Assembly (NCBI GenBank): GCA_015069135.1
Contig: SVJE01000008.1
Coordinates: 37,765 to 101,764, forward strand
Reading direction: 5' to 3'
DNA from: Oscillospiraceae bacterium
Lineage (GTDB): Bacteria > Bacillota > Clostridia > UBA1212 > SIG427
Length of the DNA: 64,000 bases
In this document: positions 46,415 through 56,914 of the stretch, piece by piece
Layout: every line of letters starts with the position of its first letter
Position numbering within the stretch: the first letter of the stretch is position 1
Program-made: the position numbers and the translations under genes
Notes under the pieces: generated by a model
Database searches by the model: none
Told to the model about the DNA's origin: nothing
What the model saw: only the letters and a program-made list of their open reading frames with translations

Positions 46415-46447
46415 TTTTTAACCTCCTTATTATTTTGTCAAGCTACA

Positions 46448-47080
46448 TTATTTGCTGTACAACTCGACAATCAGATGCTCCTCAATTGGGAAGTCAACGT
46501 CTGCTCTGCAAGGTAATTTAACAATTTCAGCAGACATCTTTTCGCTGTCAAATGAAATCCACTCAGGAACGATACGTCCGTTTGTAGCGTCCAAAATAGA
46601 CTCAATTTTTGCACCGGAATTAGATCTTGTCTTTTCGCAAAGAGCAACAACTTCTCCTGCAGAAACTAAGTATGAAGGAATGTCTACACGCTTGCCATTA
46701 ATTGTAAAATGACCGTGAGTAACCAACTGTCTTGCTTCTGCTCTGGAAGAACCGAGGCCCATACGATATACAACGTTATCTAATCTTCTCTCTAACAAGC
46801 TAAGGAGTTCCTCACCGGTAACACCCTTCTGTTTGCTAGCCATTTCAAAATACTTGTGGAACTGGCCTTCCAATACACCGTAGTATCTCTTAGCCTTCTG
46901 TTTTTCACGAAGCTGTAAGCTGTACTCGGACTGTTTCTTCTTAGCCTGTCCGTGCTGTCCTGGAGCATATGCTCTTCTTGACACTGCACATTTATCACTA
47001 TAACATCTGGAACCCTTCAAGAAAAGCTTTTCGCCTTCTCTTCTACAGAGTCTGCATGATGCATCAGTATATCTTGCCAT
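46448..47080 (-). CDS. rpsD: 30S ribosomal protein S4 (zinc form)
   Basis: 210 residues. Four cysteines (9, 12, 26, 31) near the N-terminus make the zinc-binding C+ variant. The S4 RNA-binding domain is at about 98-160 ([20 protein letters not shown]). S4 starts 30S assembly at 16S helix junctions. It sits inside the alpha operon before rpoA. Confidence 0.98.
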   Translation of the reverse strand: MARYTDASCRLCRREGEKLFLKGSRCYSDKCAVSRRAYAPGQHGQAKKKQSEYSLQLREKQKAKRYYGVLEGQFHKYFEMASKQKGVTGEELLSLLERRLDNVVYRMGLGSSRAEARQLVTHGHFTINGKRVDIPSYLVSAGEVVALCEKTRSNSGAKIESILDATNGRIVPEWISFDSEKMSAEIVKLPCRADVDFPIEEHLIVELYSK

Positions 47081-47096
47081 TTAAATACACCTCCAA

Positions 47097-47498
47097 TTAT
47101 ACTCTTCTTCTCTTAGGTGGTCTACAACCATTGTGTGGTACAGGAGTTTCATCTTTAATAAGAGTAACTTCCAAACCAGCAGCCTGCAATGCTCTGATAG
47201 CTGCTTCTCTACCTGCACCTGGACCTCTTACGTATACTTCTACGTTCTTAAGACCATGCTCCATAGCTGCCTTAGCTGCAACATCTGCAGCAGACTGAGC
47301 TGCGAATGGAGTGCTCTTCTTGGATCCTCTGAATCCGAGTCCGCCTGCACTTGCCCAAGAAATTGCGTTACCCATTGTATCAGTAATAGTAACGATAGTA
47401 TTGTTAAAGCTTGAACGAATGTGAGCCTGACCGTTCACAATGTTCTTACGCTCTCTTCTCTTACCTCTAACACCTTTACGTGTAGCTTTTGCTGCCAT
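47097..47498 (-). CDS. rpsK: 30S ribosomal protein S11
   Basis: 133 residues from the ATG at 47498, which has AAGGGGG at good spacing; a GTG nine bases earlier is too close to that site. Motifs: [20 protein letters not shown] and the C-terminal [15 protein letters not shown]11 is part of the 30S platform and contacts the mRNA exit side. Confidence 0.97.
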   Translation of the reverse strand: MAAKATRKGVRGKRRERKNIVNGQAHIRSSFNNTIVTITDTMGNAISWASAGGLGFRGSKKSTPFAAQSAADVAAKAAMEHGLKNVEVYVRGPGAGREAAIRALQAAGLEVTLIKDETPVPHNGCRPPKRRRV

Positions 47499-47512
47499 TA
47501 AACACAACCCCC

Positions 47513-47881
47513 TTATTTCTTCTTGCCTGCAACAGTTTTAGCAGGTCCCTTACGGGTTCTTGCGTTAGTCTTTGTTCTCTGACCTCTAACAGGTAAACCC
47601 ATCTTATGTCTTCTGCCTCTGTAGCAACCAATTTCCATGAGACGTTTGATATTTAAGGAAACTTCTCTTCTTACGTCACCTTCAACAACGTACTCTTTAT
47701 CGATAATATCTCTTAATTTAGCAACTTCTTCGTCAGTTAAATCTCTGACTCTGGTATCCGGATTAATACCGGTTTTCTTAATGATCTCCTGTGATTTTGA
47801 CTTTCCGATACCGTAAATGTATGTCAAACCAATCTCGACACGCTTTTCTCTTGGTAAGTCAACGCCTGCAATACGAGCCAT
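47513..47881 (-). CDS. rpsM: 30S ribosomal protein S13
   Basis: 122 residues: [20 protein letters not shown] at the start and the basic tail [21 protein letters not shown]13 is in the 30S head and contacts the P-site tRNA and L5. The 126-base gap to rpmJ upstream has a small palindrome CCTGA-TAT-TCAGG and a TATAAT without clear -35, so an internal promoter is only a possibility. Confidence 0.97.
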   Translation of the reverse strand: MARIAGVDLPREKRVEIGLTYIYGIGKSKSQEIIKKTGINPDTRVRDLTDEEVAKLRDIIDKEYVVEGDVRREVSLNIKRLMEIGCYRGRRHKMGLPVRGQRTKTNARTRKGPAKTVAGKKK

Positions 47882-48007
47882 TTACAAATACACCTCCAAA
47901 ATTTTTTAAAAAGAACATTATATTTCCGGGAATCCTGAATATCAGGCAGCCGCTTCCCTTCAATATAAATAAAATCAATAATAACTATGATGCTTTATTT
48001 CTAAGCA

Positions 48008-48124
48008 TTAGCCCTGTTTCTGCTTATGCTTTGGGTACGCATCACAAATAACCATAACCTTACCTTTTCTCTTAATAACCTTGCATTTGTCGCAAATAGG
48101 CTTAACAGATGGTCTTACTTTCAT
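48008..48124 (-). CDS. rpmJ: 50S ribosomal protein L36 (zinc form)
   Basis: A 38-residue protein read directly from the sequence, starting [17 protein letters not shown] and ending YPKHKQKQG. Cys11, Cys14, Cys27 and His32 form the zinc ribbon of the C+ type. AAGGAGG lies just upstream. It is in its standard place after infA. Confidence 0.97.
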   Translation of the reverse strand: MKVRPSVKPICDKCKVIKRKGKVMVICDAYPKHKQKQG

Positions 48125-48145
48125 AATTCAATCCTCCTTATAAGG

Positions 48146-48361
48146 TTACTTTCTCCAGGTGATTCTGCCTCGGGACAAATCATATGGAGAAATCTCCACA
48201 GTTACTTTATCACCAGGTAAAATCTTAATATAGTTGGTTCTGAGTTTCCCTGAGATATGAGATAAAACTACATGACCATTCTCGAGAGTAACTTTGAATA
48301 CACAATTGGGTAACACTTCGGTTACTGTACCTTCAACTTCAATTACGTCTTCCTTAGACAA
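48146..48361 (-). CDS. infA: Translation initiation factor IF-1
   Basis: 71 residues, one S1-type OB fold: [36 protein letters not shown] and [10 protein letters not shown]-1 binds the 30S A site during initiation. It lies 16 bases after map. Confidence 0.98.
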   Translation of the reverse strand: MSKEDVIEVEGTVTEVLPNCVFKVTLENGHVVLSHISGKLRTNYIKILPGDKVTVEISPYDLSRGRITWRK

Positions 48362-48377
48362 AACACAACCTCCTGAA

Positions 48378-49151
48378 CTAATTGCAAATTAATGTGGTAA
48401 TAATCGGCTCATCATCATTAACAATTACAGTGTTTTCGTAATGTGCTGCCAAGCTTCCATCTTCTGTATAAACAGTCCACTTATTGTCACTGTCTACATA
48501 AATGTAACGCTCTCCGTCTATTACCATTGGTTCTATTGCTATTGCCATTCCGTTCTGTAATCTCGGACCTCTAAATTTAGTCCTGTAATTAGGAACTTCA
48601 GGCTCCTCATGAAGCTCATGCCCTATACCATGACCGGTAAACTCACGAACGAGAGTGTAACCAGCACTCTCAATATAATCCTGAATTGCCCCAGAAACAT
48701 CAATCACTCTATTCCCCGGTCTAACCATCTCCAATCCCTTGAAGAAGCTCTCCTTGGTAAAAGTAATCAGCCGCGATGCTTTCTCGGAACACTCACCTAC
48801 CTCATAGGTTCTGGCCGCATCTCCATGATAACCATTATAGCAAGCGCCTACATCAATACTTATGATGTCACCTTCATTCAAAATTGTGTCATCAGGAATT
48901 CCATGAATTACCTGATCATTCACCGATGCACAGACCGATGCAGGGAAGTCTATAGCCCCTGAATAGCCTGGTACCCCCTTGAATGATGGCAAAGCGCCAT
49001 TCCTTATTATATAAGATTCAGCAAGTTTGTCAAGCTCTTTTGTGGAAATTCCAGGAATTATTTTTTCTTTAAGCATTTCCAGAACTTCTCCAACAATTTT
49101 ACCTGCTGCTTTCATTTGTTCTATTTCATATTTCGATTTAATCGGAATCAT
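48378..49151 (-). CDS. map: Type I methionine aminopeptidase
   Basis: 257 residues with the pita-bread fold. Metal-binding residues lie in [19 protein letters not shown] (two Asp), [13 protein letters not shown] (His) and AIEPMV (Glu). It removes the initiator Met from nascent proteins. The start overlaps the adk stop by four bases. Confidence 0.97.
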   Translation of the reverse strand: MIPIKSKYEIEQMKAAGKIVGEVLEMLKEKIIPGISTKELDKLAESYIIRNGALPSFKGVPGYSGAIDFPASVCASVNDQVIHGIPDDTILNEGDIISIDVGACYNGYHGDAARTYEVGECSEKASRLITFTKESFFKGLEMVRPGNRVIDVSGAIQDYIESAGYTLVREFTGHGIGHELHEEPEVPNYRTKFRGPRLQNGMAIAIEPMVIDGERYIYVDSDNKWTVYTEDGSLAAHYENTVIVNDDEPIITTLICN

Positions 49152-49795
49152 TTTTCTATCCCCAAAGCTGTTAAAGTATTTTTCAGTGACTTTTCAATTC
49201 CCGGCACACCTTCCACATTAAGCAAGCAGCCTTTTTCTGAATAATAATCAGTAAGTGGTGCTGTTTTTTCGTGGTATGTCTCCAATCTTTCTTTAATTAC
49301 CTCAGGTGTATCATCTTTTCTCTGAATAAGTTTTGCACCGCAAGTAGGACAATCATCACTTGTAAGTGGTGTATAATCCACATGAAATGTTCCACTACAT
49401 GCAGGACAGAATCTTCTTTTTGAAAGTCTGTCTACCAAACTGTCTTCATCAACCTGAATATTAACAGCATAATCTATTTTTTTGTCAACTGATGCCATAA
49501 ACTTATCCAAAGCCTCGGCCTGATAAATAGTTCTTGGGAAACCATCAAGAATAAAACCATCTTTACAGTCATCTTTGTTTAATCTGTCAACAACAATTGA
49601 TACTGTAAGATCATCAGGAACCAACTGTCCTTTGGATATATACGAATCAGCTTCTTTCCCTAAAGGAGTTCCTTCCTTAATGTTATATCTGAAAATATCT
49701 CCTGTGGAGATATGAGGAATATTCAATATTTCGGCAACTGCCACTGACTGTGTTCCCTTTCCTGCTCCGGGAGCACCCAGAAATATTAAATTCAT
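49148..49795 (-). CDS. adk: Adenylate kinase (zinc-lid form)
   Basis: 215 residues from the ATG at 49795, which has AGGAGGT 7 bases upstream; a longer frame is not supported. P-loop GAPGAGKGT, LID region with four cysteines (CPACSG and CPTCGAK) that bind zinc, and DGFPRT. It equilibrates ATP, ADP and AMP. In the usual secY-adk-map order. Confidence 0.97.
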   Translation of the reverse strand: MNLIFLGAPGAGKGTQSVAVAEILNIPHISTGDIFRYNIKEGTPLGKEADSYISKGQLVPDDLTVSIVVDRLNKDDCKDGFILDGFPRTIYQAEALDKFMASVDKKIDYAVNIQVDEDSLVDRLSKRRFCPACSGTFHVDYTPLTSDDCPTCGAKLIQRKDDTPEVIKERLETYHEKTAPLTDYYSEKGCLLNVEGVPGIEKSLKNTLTALGIEK

Positions 49796-49820
49796 AAAAA
49801 ACCTCCTAAAACATAGAATT

Positions 49821-49855
49821 AATGACAGGACACACATATAGTGTATCCTGTCATT
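49821..49855. other. Stem-loop between secY and adk
   Basis: A long stem with arms AATGACAGGATACAC and GTGTGTCCTGTCATT (one G-U pair) fills the secY-adk gap. It has no T run after it, so it may affect mRNA processing or partial termination rather than stop transcription. Confidence 0.7.
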
Positions 49856-49877
49856 CGTAAAACATATTTTTTAACTC

Positions 49878-51218
49878 TTATTCAAGAAAACCCTTGTAAT
49901 GTCTCATCAACATCTGAGCTTCAATCTGTCTTACTGTCTCTAAAGCAACACCAACAAGAATCAACACTGTTGTACCGCCAATCCACAAGTTCATGTTTCC
50001 GATACCGGACTCAGGACTGATTAAAGCTGTGATTTTTTGAATCAAGCTTGGTGTTATAGCCAACACAGCCAAGAAGATAGAACCGAACCAAGTAATCTTT
50101 CTTGAAGAATTCTTGATGTAGTCAGCAGTTGTACGTCCAGGTCTTAATCCAGGAACAAAACCACCATTTTTCTTAAGGTTGTTAGCCATATCAACCGGAT
50201 CAAAGTATACCATATTGTAGAAGAATGTAAATGCAACAATCAAAACTGCATATACCAACAGGTACCACCAAGAACTTGCAAAATTATTTAAAGACTTCGC
50301 AAAGTTTCCGTTTGGAGCTATGAAAGCTGCAATAGTTGATGGGAACTGCAACAAAGACATTGCAAAGATAATCGGTAAAACACCTGAAGAGTTTACTTTG
50401 AGCGGAATATGAGTATTCTGACCACCATAAACTTTTCTTCCTACAACACGCTTAGCGTATTGAACAGGTATTCTTCTTTCTCCACTCTCCATCCAAACAA
50501 CAGCTGCAATAACAGCCAAGAATACAATAATAATTGCAACAATAACAACTATTCTCCAAACCAAAGCTGCTTTAATAACATCTGTAGAGGTTGCTATGCT
50601 GTACAAATAGCCTGCAACTGAAGGTACACCTGCAATAATACCTGCAAAAATCAACAATGAAATACCGTTACCGATACCAAGCTCTGTAATCTTCTCACCT
50701 AACCATACAACAACAGCTGTACCGGCTGTAAATGAAAGAACCAAAACAATGAAAGAGAAGAAATCAAAGCCTGTAACAGTTTCACCTGCCAAGTTAATAA
50801 GTACTCCGCTGTCTTTCAAGTTAAAGTACAACATGATAGCCTGGAAAAGACCCAAAGCAACAGAAACATATCTTGTTATCATTGAAATCTTCTTACGACC
50901 TTCTTCTCCCTCTTTCTGCAATCTTTCGAGTGCAGGGATAGCAACTGTCAATAACTGCATAATAATTGATGCGTTAATGTAAGGAGAAATACCCATTGCA
51001 AACAATGAAGCATTTGCAAAAGCATTACCTGACATAATATTATACAGATTAAAGAGACCACTCTGTGCTAAAGTTGTAAGTGCACCTTCATTCAGAACTG
51101 GAACTGCAATAAAGCAGCCCATTCTGAATAAGATAACTAATAAAATTGTTACCAGAATTTTTTTTCTTAACTCTGGAATACGGAAAGCATTTATAATGAC
51201 CCCAAACATGCTTTTCAT
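49878..51218 (-). CDS. secY: Preprotein translocase subunit SecY
   Basis: 446 residues with ten transmembrane helices. Motifs: KKILVTILLVILFRMGCFI in helix 1, IQ-contact region MGISPYINASIIMQLL and the cytoplasmic loop ESGERRIPVQYAKR. SecY forms the protein-conducting channel with SecE and SecG. The start at 51218 has GAGGTGA upstream and directly follows rplO. Confidence 0.98.
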   Translation of the reverse strand: MKSMFGVIINAFRIPELRKKILVTILLVILFRMGCFIAVPVLNEGALTTLAQSGLFNLYNIMSGNAFANASLFAMGISPYINASIIMQLLTVAIPALERLQKEGEEGRKKISMITRYVSVALGLFQAIMLYFNLKDSGVLINLAGETVTGFDFFSFIVLVLSFTAGTAVVVWLGEKITELGIGNGISLLIFAGIIAGVPSVAGYLYSIATSTDVIKAALVWRIVVIVAIIIVFLAVIAAVVWMESGERRIPVQYAKRVVGRKVYGGQNTHIPLKVNSSGVLPIIFAMSLLQFPSTIAAFIAPNGNFAKSLNNFASSWWYLLVYAVLIVAFTFFYNMVYFDPVDMANNLKKNGGFVPGLRPGRTTADYIKNSSRKITWFGSIFLAVLAITPSLIQKITALISPESGIGNMNLWIGGTTVLILVGVALETVRQIEAQMLMRHYKGFLE

Positions 51219-51219
51219 G

Positions 51220-51663
51220 TTAAATCACCTCTGCCTTTCCTCCTGAACTTTCAATCTTCTCTGCAGCACTCTTTGTAAATCTAGCTGCTTTAACGGTAAG
51301 CTTCTTTGTGAGATCGCCTTTTCCCAAAACTGAGATTCCGTCGTAAGCTTTCTTTACCAGACCTGCTTCGATCAAAGATTCAGCTGTTACTTCTGCACCA
51401 TCTTCAAAACAATTCAAAGCGCCTACATTTACTTCTGCATATACATCTGCAAAACGCTTATGGTTAAAACCTCTCTTAGGCATTCTTCTGTAGAGAGGTG
51501 TCTGACCACCTTCAAAACCAGGTCTTACTCCGCCACCACTACGTGCCTTCTGACCTTTGTGGCCTCTACCGCCTGTCTTTCCGTTACCACTACCAGCACC
51601 TCTACCTTTACGGTAAGCTGCTCTTGCGGAACCTTCTGCGGGACGTAATTCATCTAATCTCAT
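51220..51663 (-). CDS. rplO: 50S ribosomal protein L15
   Basis: 147 residues from the ATG at 51663 with AAGGAGGG 7 bases upstream; [12 protein letters not shown] is the family N-terminus. The Gly/Arg-rich part ([20 protein letters not shown]) reaches into the 23S core. It ends one base before secY starts. Confidence 0.97.
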   Translation of the reverse strand: MRLDELRPAEGSARAAYRKGRGAGSGNGKTGGRGHKGQKARSGGGVRPGFEGGQTPLYRRMPKRGFNHKRFADVYAEVNVGALNCFEDGAEVTAESLIEAGLVKKAYDGISVLGKGDLTKKLTVKAARFTKSAAEKIESSGGKAEVI

Positions 51664-51676
51664 GGTCACACCCTCC

Positions 51677-51856
51677 TTATACTTCCTCAACCTTAACAAG
51701 GTGATTTACAACTTTCACCATGCCTCTGATCTGAGGATTGTCTGCCTGTTCTACGCTACTTCCGATTTTCTTTAAACCCAAAGCCTTAACTGTAGCAATC
51801 TGATTTTTTCTTGCTCCGTTAATGCTTTTTACTAATGTAATCTTTAAATTAGCCAC
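51677..51856 (-). CDS. rpmD: 50S ribosomal protein L30
   Basis: A 59-residue protein read directly from the sequence with a GTG start: [19 protein letters not shown], then [20 protein letters not shown] and a C-terminal [17 protein letters not shown] lies 8 bases upstream of the GTG. It lies between rpsE and rplO as expected. Confidence 0.97.
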   Translation of the reverse strand: MANLKITLVKSINGARKNQIATVKALGLKKIGSSVEQADNPQIRGMVKVVNHLVKVEEV

Positions 51857-51869
51857 AGCATTATCCTCC

Positions 51870-52370
51870 TTATTCCAAAATTTCTTCTACAGTCTTGCCA
51901 CGAAGTTTTGCAACTTCTTCTACTGTCTTAAGAGCCTTAAGACCTTCCAATGTAGCATGTACCATATTTGTAGGATTGTTGGAACCCAGAGACTTTGTTC
52001 TGATGTTACGAATACCAGCAAGTTCGATTACCGCTCTTACAGGTCCGCCGGCAATAACACCGCTACCTTCGGAAGCAGGCTTCATAATTACTTTACCAGC
52101 GCCGTATGTTCCAATAATCTCATGAGGAATTGTGCTGTTAACTACAGCAACTTCAATAATGTTCTTTTTAGCGTCTTCAACACCTTTTCTGATAGCCTCA
52201 GAAACTTCAGCAGCCTTACCGATACCAGCGCCAACATGGCCGTTTTCGTCACCTACAACAACCAACGCACTGAATCTCATGTTACGACCACCTTTAACAG
52301 TCTTAGATACTCTGCTGAGGTTAACCAGTTTCTCTTTGAATTCGGGTGCTCCGGAATTTACATGTTCCAT
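51870..52370 (-). CDS. rpsE: 30S ribosomal protein S5
   Basis: 166 residues: double-stranded RNA-binding-like N-terminal domain ([33 protein letters not shown]) and the C-terminal domain ([19 protein letters not shown]). S5 contributes to decoding accuracy and mRNA entry. Confidence 0.98.
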   Translation of the reverse strand: MEHVNSGAPEFKEKLVNLSRVSKTVKGGRNMRFSALVVVGDENGHVGAGIGKAAEVSEAIRKGVEDAKKNIIEVAVVNSTIPHEIIGTYGAGKVIMKPASEGSGVIAGGPVRAVIELAGIRNIRTKSLGSNNPTNMVHATLEGLKALKTVEEVAKLRGKTVEEILE

Positions 52371-52391
52371 AGTTTTTTCCTCCTTATCAAA

Positions 52392-52760
52392 TTAGAATTT
52401 CAAACCGGCTTCACGAGCGCTGTCAGCCAAAGCCTGAATACGTCCGTGATACATGTATCCGCCTCTGTCAAATACAACATCGGTGATACCTGCCTCGATA
52501 GCTTTCTCAGCTACCAATTTACCAACCTCTTTAGCAGCCTCAACATTACCGCCAAATTCAACTTTTTCCTTAATAGCCTTGTCAAGAGATGAAGCAGCTA
52601 CCAAAGTAACGCCCTTATCATCGTCAATGATCTGAGCATAGATGTGAGATGCACTTCTGAAAACAGCAAGTCTTGGACATTCAGCTGTACCGGAAATCTT
52701 TTTTCTCACGCGAACATGCTTTCTAACACGCACTTCTTTTCTGTTCACTTTTTTAATCAT
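52392..52760 (-). CDS. rplR: 50S ribosomal protein L18
   Basis: 122 residues: basic start ([20 protein letters not shown]) and the 5S-binding domain with [18 protein letters not shown] and [18 protein letters not shown]18 binds 5S rRNA with L5. Confidence 0.98.
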   Translation of the reverse strand: MIKKVNRKEVRVRKHVRVRKKISGTAECPRLAVFRSASHIYAQIIDDDKGVTLVAASSLDKAIKEKVEFGGNVEAAKEVGKLVAEKAIEAGITDVVFDRGGYMYHGRIQALADSAREAGLKF

Positions 52761-52777
52761 GTCAGCTTACTCCTCTC

Positions 52778-53326
52778 TTATTTCTTAGCGGCAGATTTGC
52801 CTTCTTTACGTCTAACAACTTCATCAGAGTACTTAATACCCTTGCCTTTGTATGGCTCTGGTTTACGCTTGCTTCTGATTTTAGCTGCATACTCGCCTAC
52901 TGCCTGCTTGTTGATACCCTTGATTACAATCTTAACCTGATCATTAGATACTTCGGATGTTACACCCTCAGGATCAATCATCTCGATTGTATGAGAGAAT
53001 CCAAGGTTCAATATAAGTTTGTTACCCTGCTTGGATGCTCTGTAACCTACACCATTGATTTCCAAAGTCTTTTCAAAGCCTTTTGTTACACCATCAACCA
53101 TGTTGTTAATAAGAGCTCTTGTCAAGCCATGGAGAGATCTGTCAAGTTTATCGTCTGAAGGTCTCTCTACTACAATGTTACCATCTTCTGTCTTGATTGC
53201 CATATTTGGGTGGAAAGTTTCTGTAAGTGTACCTTTAGGTCCTTTAACTTCCACTACATTACCTTCGCCTACTTTAACTTCAACGCCGGCAGGAATAGCA
53301 ATCGGTTTTCTACCTATTCTGGACAT
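52778..53326 (-). CDS. rplF: 50S ribosomal protein L6
   Basis: 182 residues with two related domains: [20 protein letters not shown] at the start, and the C-terminal motif [20 protein letters not shown]. It lies near the factor-binding site of the 50S subunit. Confidence 0.98.
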   Translation of the reverse strand: MSRIGRKPIAIPAGVEVKVGEGNVVEVKGPKGTLTETFHPNMAIKTEDGNIVVERPSDDKLDRSLHGLTRALINNMVDGVTKGFEKTLEINGVGYRASKQGNKLILNLGFSHTIEMIDPEGVTSEVSNDQVKIVIKGINKQAVGEYAAKIRSKRKPEPYKGKGIKYSDEVVRRKEGKSAAKK

Positions 53327-53384
53327 TTTAATTCCTCCGATCTTAAAATTCTGAACCGTAACCGGTCCTTTTCAGATTTAAATA

Positions 53385-53783
53385 TTACCAAACGTAAGCC
53401 ATAACTTCTCCGCCAATACCAAGCTTTCTAGCTTCTTTGTCGGTCATTATGCCTTTAGATGTGGAAATAATTGCAATACCCAAACCACCTAATACTTTAG
53501 GAAGTTCTTCCTTGTTTGCGTATACTCTCAAACCAGGCTTGCTTATTCTCTTGATACCAGAGATAACCATTTTCTTGTTTGCTGTATACTTGAGAGTGAT
53601 TCTCAAAACACCCTGCTTATCGTCGTCAATTTTCTGAACACTCTTAACGTATCCTTCGTTAACAAGAATGTCTGCAATTGCGGATTTTACGCTTGATGCA
53701 GGCACATCTACAGTTTCGTGCTTAGCTGTACCGGCATTTCTAATTCTTGTAAGCATATCTGCTATAACGTCAGTAATTTGCAT
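53385..53783 (-). CDS. rpsH: 30S ribosomal protein S8
   Basis: 132 residues: [20 protein letters not shown] and the C-terminal [20 protein letters not shown]. In E. coli S8 represses the spc operon; whether it does so here is unknown. Confidence 0.98.
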   Translation of the reverse strand: MQITDVIADMLTRIRNAGTAKHETVDVPASSVKSAIADILVNEGYVKSVQKIDDDKQGVLRITLKYTANKKMVISGIKRISKPGLRVYANKEELPKVLGGLGIAIISTSKGIMTDKEARKLGIGGEVMAYVW

Positions 53784-53807
53784 TTTACGCAGCCTCCTTT
53801 TCTTATC

Positions 53808-53993
53808 TTACCAGCTGGCTTTCTTAACACCAGGGATCTGACCCTTGTATGCCAACTCTCTGAAACAAATACGACAAATTCCATATTTGCGCAAATAAGC
53901 ATGAGGACGTCCGCAGATGCCACATCTGTTATATGCTCTTGTAGAGAATTTTGGTTCTCTCTGCTGCTTAACTTTAAGTGATTTCTTAGCCAT
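53808..53993 (-). CDS. rpsN: 30S ribosomal protein S14, type Z
   Basis: 61 residues, the short zinc form: CGIC and CRIC (Cys 24, 27, 40, 43) with [10 protein letters not shown] between them. The presence of the zinc type in the cluster is usual for Gram-positive bacteria. Confidence 0.98.
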   Translation of the reverse strand: MAKKSLKVKQQREPKFSTRAYNRCGICGRPHAYLRKYGICRICFRELAYKGQIPGVKKASW

Positions 53994-54007
53994 CTTAAAT
54001 CCTCCTC

Positions 54008-54547
54008 TTATTCTGCGTAAGGCATGCCCATAAGTCTGAGCAGCTCACGTGCTTCTTCATCAGTCTTGGCAGTTGTTACAAAAATAACATCCATACCTCT
54101 TACCTTGTCAATTTTATCGTACTCGATTTCAGGGAAAATAAGTTGTTCCTTGAGACCTAATGCGTAGTTACCTCTACCGTCAAAAGAGTTAGCAGAAACA
54201 CCATGGAAGTCTCTGATACGTGGTAAAGAAATGTTTACCAACTTATCAACGAAAGCATACATCTTATCGCTACGAAGTGTAACTTTACAACCGATGTTCA
54301 TACCTTCTCTCAACTTGAATGCAGCAATTGACTTTTTAGCTTTTGTTATGATTGGCTTCTGACCTGTGATCTTAGCCAAATCAGCAACTGCTGATTCAAT
54401 AGCCTTAGGGTTCTCTTTAACTTCACCCAGACCCATGTTGATAACAACTTTCTCCAACTTAGGGATTTCCATTACGCTCTTATACTTGAAGCGCTCCATC
54501 ATAGCAGGAGCAATTTCCTTAATGTATTTTTCTTTAAGTCTTAACAT
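54008..54547 (-). CDS. rplE: 50S ribosomal protein L5
   Basis: 179 residues from the ATG at 54547, which has GGGAGGA upstream; an ATG six codons earlier would place this site inside the gene. Motifs: [29 protein letters not shown] and [19 protein letters not shown]5 binds 5S rRNA and contacts S13. Confidence 0.97.
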   Translation of the reverse strand: MLRLKEKYIKEIAPAMMERFKYKSVMEIPKLEKVVINMGLGEVKENPKAIESAVADLAKITGQKPIITKAKKSIAAFKLREGMNIGCKVTLRSDKMYAFVDKLVNISLPRIRDFHGVSANSFDGRGNYALGLKEQLIFPEIEYDKIDKVRGMDVIFVTTAKTDEEARELLRLMGMPYAE

Positions 54548-54564
54548 TGTAAATCCTCCCTGCA

Positions 54565-54909
54565 TTATTTGCTAGTGTCAACGGTTTTGATTTCAGCACC
54601 GCACTTCTTACAAATACGAACTTTAATCTGCTTGTCACCGTCAGCAACTTTAGCATTTCCTGTTCTGGTAGCTTCACCACATTTAGGGCAAACAACCATT
54701 ACATTGGATACATGGATAGGAGCTTCCTTCTTAACAATTCCGCCGATATCCTTCTGATTTTTAGGCTTCTTGTGCTTTGTAGCAACATTAACGCCTTCAA
54801 CAACTACTCTTTCTGCAGAAGGGTTAACTTCAAGAACCTTACCCTTCTTGCCGCTGTCCTTTCCTGTGAGGACAACAACAGTATCACCTTTTTTAACATG
54901 TAAACTCAT
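54565..54909 (-). CDS. rplX: 50S ribosomal protein L24
   Basis: 114 residues: N-terminal KOW motif ([20 protein letters not shown]) and a C-terminal part with two CxxC pairs ([18 protein letters not shown]), probably a zinc ribbon. L24 starts 50S assembly. Confidence 0.97.
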   Translation of the reverse strand: MSLHVKKGDTVVVLTGKDSGKKGKVLEVNPSAERVVVEGVNVATKHKKPKNQKDIGGIVKKEAPIHVSNVMVVCPKCGEATRTGNAKVADGDKQIKVRICKKCGAEIKTVDTSK

Positions 54910-54924
54910 TATTGTTACCTCCTC

Positions 54925-55293
54925 TTACAGTACTTCGGGAGCCAATGAAACGATCTTCATAAATTCGTTATCACGAAGCTCTCTTGCTACAGGGCCAAAA
55001 ATACGTGTTCCTCTTGGATTTAAATCTTCTTTGATAAGAACTGCTGCGTTTTCATCAAATCTGATATAAGTTCCGTCGTTTCTTCTGACACCTCTCTTAG
55101 TACGAACTACAACACACTTTACAACGTCACCTTTTTTAACAACGCCGCCCGGAGCTGCAGCCTTTACTGAGCAAATAATAATATCGCCGATATTAGCGTA
55201 TCTTCTTTTGCTGCCGCCGATAACCTTAATACACATAAGTTCCTTGGCACCGGTATTATCAGCAACTTTAAGTCTTGTCTGTACTTGAACCAT
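54925..55293 (-). CDS. rplN: 50S ribosomal protein L14
   Basis: 122 residues: [20 protein letters not shown] and the C-terminal [20 protein letters not shown]. It lies at the subunit interface. Standard position after rpsQ. Confidence 0.98.
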   Translation of the reverse strand: MVQVQTRLKVADNTGAKELMCIKVIGGSKRRYANIGDIIICSVKAAAPGGVVKKGDVVKCVVVRTKRGVRRNDGTYIRFDENAAVLIKEDLNPRGTRIFGPVARELRDNEFMKIVSLAPEVL

Positions 55294-55314
55294 CTTAAAA
55301 TACCTCCTATGCCA

Positions 55315-55578
55315 TTACTCGGCCTTTGTTACAATAGAAACCAATCTCCAACGCTTATCCTTGCTTAAAGGTCTGGTTTCCATTACTTCAACAATGTCTC
55401 CAACCTGAGCAACATTCTCTTCGTCATGTGCTTTCAGTTTGTAGGTTGTTTTCATAACTTTCTTATACAATGGGTGCTTTACGCTTGTTTCTACTGCAAC
55501 AACGATTGTTTTCTCCATCTTGTTGCTGATAACCCTACCCACTCTTGTTTTTCTCAAATTTCTATCTGACAAAACCAT
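55315..55578 (-). CDS. rpsQ: 30S ribosomal protein S17
   Basis: 87 residues, OB fold: [20 protein letters not shown] and [20 protein letters not shown]. It is an early 30S assembly protein. Confidence 0.97.
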   Translation of the reverse strand: MVLSDRNLRKTRVGRVISNKMEKTIVVAVETSVKHPLYKKVMKTTYKLKAHDEENVAQVGDIVEVMETRPLSKDKRWRLVSIVTKAE

Positions 55579-55595
55579 CTGCCTCCTTTCAAGGA

Positions 55596-55802
55596 TTAGT
55601 TCTCACTTGCGTTAGCAAGTTCTTTTTCTCTGATAATTGTCTTCACTCTGGCAATGTCCTTTTTAAGGAGGTTGAGCTCCATAGGATTAGCAACCTGTGA
55701 AGTTGCATGCTGGAAACGCAGTTTGAAAAGCTGAGCCTTTAACTCCTGCTCTTCAGCCTTAAGCTCTTCCAAGCTCTTGTTTCTGATATCATTAGCTTTC
55801 AT
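55596..55802 (-). CDS. rpmC: 50S ribosomal protein L29
   Basis: 68 residues, two helices: [20 protein letters not shown] and [16 protein letters not shown]. Near the exit tunnel, where trigger factor docks together with L23. It directly abuts rplP. Confidence 0.97.
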   Translation of the reverse strand: MKANDIRNKSLEELKAEEQELKAQLFKLRFQHATSQVANPMELNLLKKDIARVKTIIREKELANASEN

Positions 55803-56231
55803 TTACGCTTCCTCCTTCACTTCAACTTCCTTGCCTATAATTTTACATTTGATAGGCAATTTGTGCATTGCAAGTCTAAGAGCTTCTCTTGACAACTCTT
55901 CACTTACACCAGCAATTTCGAACAATACACGACCGGGCTTAACTACTGCTACCCAGTACTCAGGTGAACCTTTACCTGAACCCATTCGAGTTTCAGCAGG
56001 TTTCTTTGTTACAGGCTTGTCTGGGAATACTTTAATCCAAACCTTACCGCCTCTTTTAATGCATCTTGTAAGAGCAATACGGGCAGCTTCAATCTGATTA
56101 CTTGTAATCCAGCCACATTCTGCAGCCTGAAGACCATACTCACCGTTATAAACTGTGTTACCACGACTGGCAACGCCCTTCATACGGCCTCTCTGTACTT
56201 TTCTGTGTTTAACTCTTTTAGGCATTAACAT
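55803..56231 (-). CDS. rplP: 50S ribosomal protein L16
   Basis: 142 residues: [20 protein letters not shown] and [21 protein letters not shown]16 organises the A-site tRNA region. The start two bases after the rpsC stop is chosen because the family usually begins MLMPKR; a second ATG lies two codons later. Confidence 0.97.
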   Translation of the reverse strand: MLMPKRVKHRKVQRGRMKGVASRGNTVYNGEYGLQAAECGWITSNQIEAARIALTRCIKRGGKVWIKVFPDKPVTKKPAETRMGSGKGSPEYWVAVVKPGRVLFEIAGVSEELSREALRLAMHKLPIKCKIIGKEVEVKEEA

Positions 56232-56233
56232 GA

Positions 56234-56902
56234 TTAGTTCGCGCCTCCTTTTCCTGCTGGTGTAGACTTCGCTGCAGGAAGAACTTCACCTTTATAAATC
56301 CAAACCTTTACACCAACTTTACCATAAGTTGTGTTAGCTTCAGCAAAACCGTAATCAATATCAGCTCTGATTGTCTGAAGCGGAATAGTACCTTCGTGAT
56401 AATGTTCTGTACGAGCAATATCAGCACCACCTAAACGACCGCCACAAGCTGTCTTGATACCCAAAGCACCTGCACGCATTGTTCTGCCCATAACCTGCTT
56501 CATAGCTCTTCTGAAGGCAATTCTCTTCTCCAACTGAGCTGCAATGTTTTCTGCACAAAGCTGAGCATCCATATCAGGAACTTTAACTTCAAAAATGTTT
56601 ACGCTTACTGCTTTACCTGTAAGTTTCTCAAGCTGAGCCTTTGTCTCATCTTTAAGAACGCCACCCTTACCGATTGCAAAACCAGGTTTTGCAACATCTA
56701 CGTTAACGATAAGTCTGTTAGCTGTTCTTTCAATTCTTACTTTAGAAACACCGGCATTGTAATGCTTTTTCTTAACAAACTCTCTTACCTTGTAATCTTC
56801 AACCAGGAAGCTGCCGTAATTCTTCTTAGCTGCATACCATTTAGCATCCCAATCTTTAATTACACCGACTCTGAGTCCATGAGGATTAACTTTCTGTCCC
56901 AT
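56234..56902 (-). CDS. rpsC: 30S ribosomal protein S3
   Basis: 222 residues: [20 protein letters not shown], a KH-type domain ([20 protein letters not shown]) and the C-terminal [20 protein letters not shown]3 lines the mRNA entry tunnel and helps mRNA unwinding. Confidence 0.98.
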   Translation of the reverse strand: MGQKVNPHGLRVGVIKDWDAKWYAAKKNYGSFLVEDYKVREFVKKKHYNAGVSKVRIERTANRLIVNVDVAKPGFAIGKGGVLKDETKAQLEKLTGKAVSVNIFEVKVPDMDAQLCAENIAAQLEKRIAFRRAMKQVMGRTMRAGALGIKTACGGRLGGADIARTEHYHEGTIPLQTIRADIDYGFAEANTTYGKVGVKVWIYKGEVLPAAKSTPAGKGGAN

Positions 56903-56914
56903 TGTCTTACCTCC

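Noticed and set aside
51822..52592. 256-codon plus-strand frame opposite rpsE/rplR
   Set aside because: A shadow of two ribosomal protein genes; no homology features or start signals.
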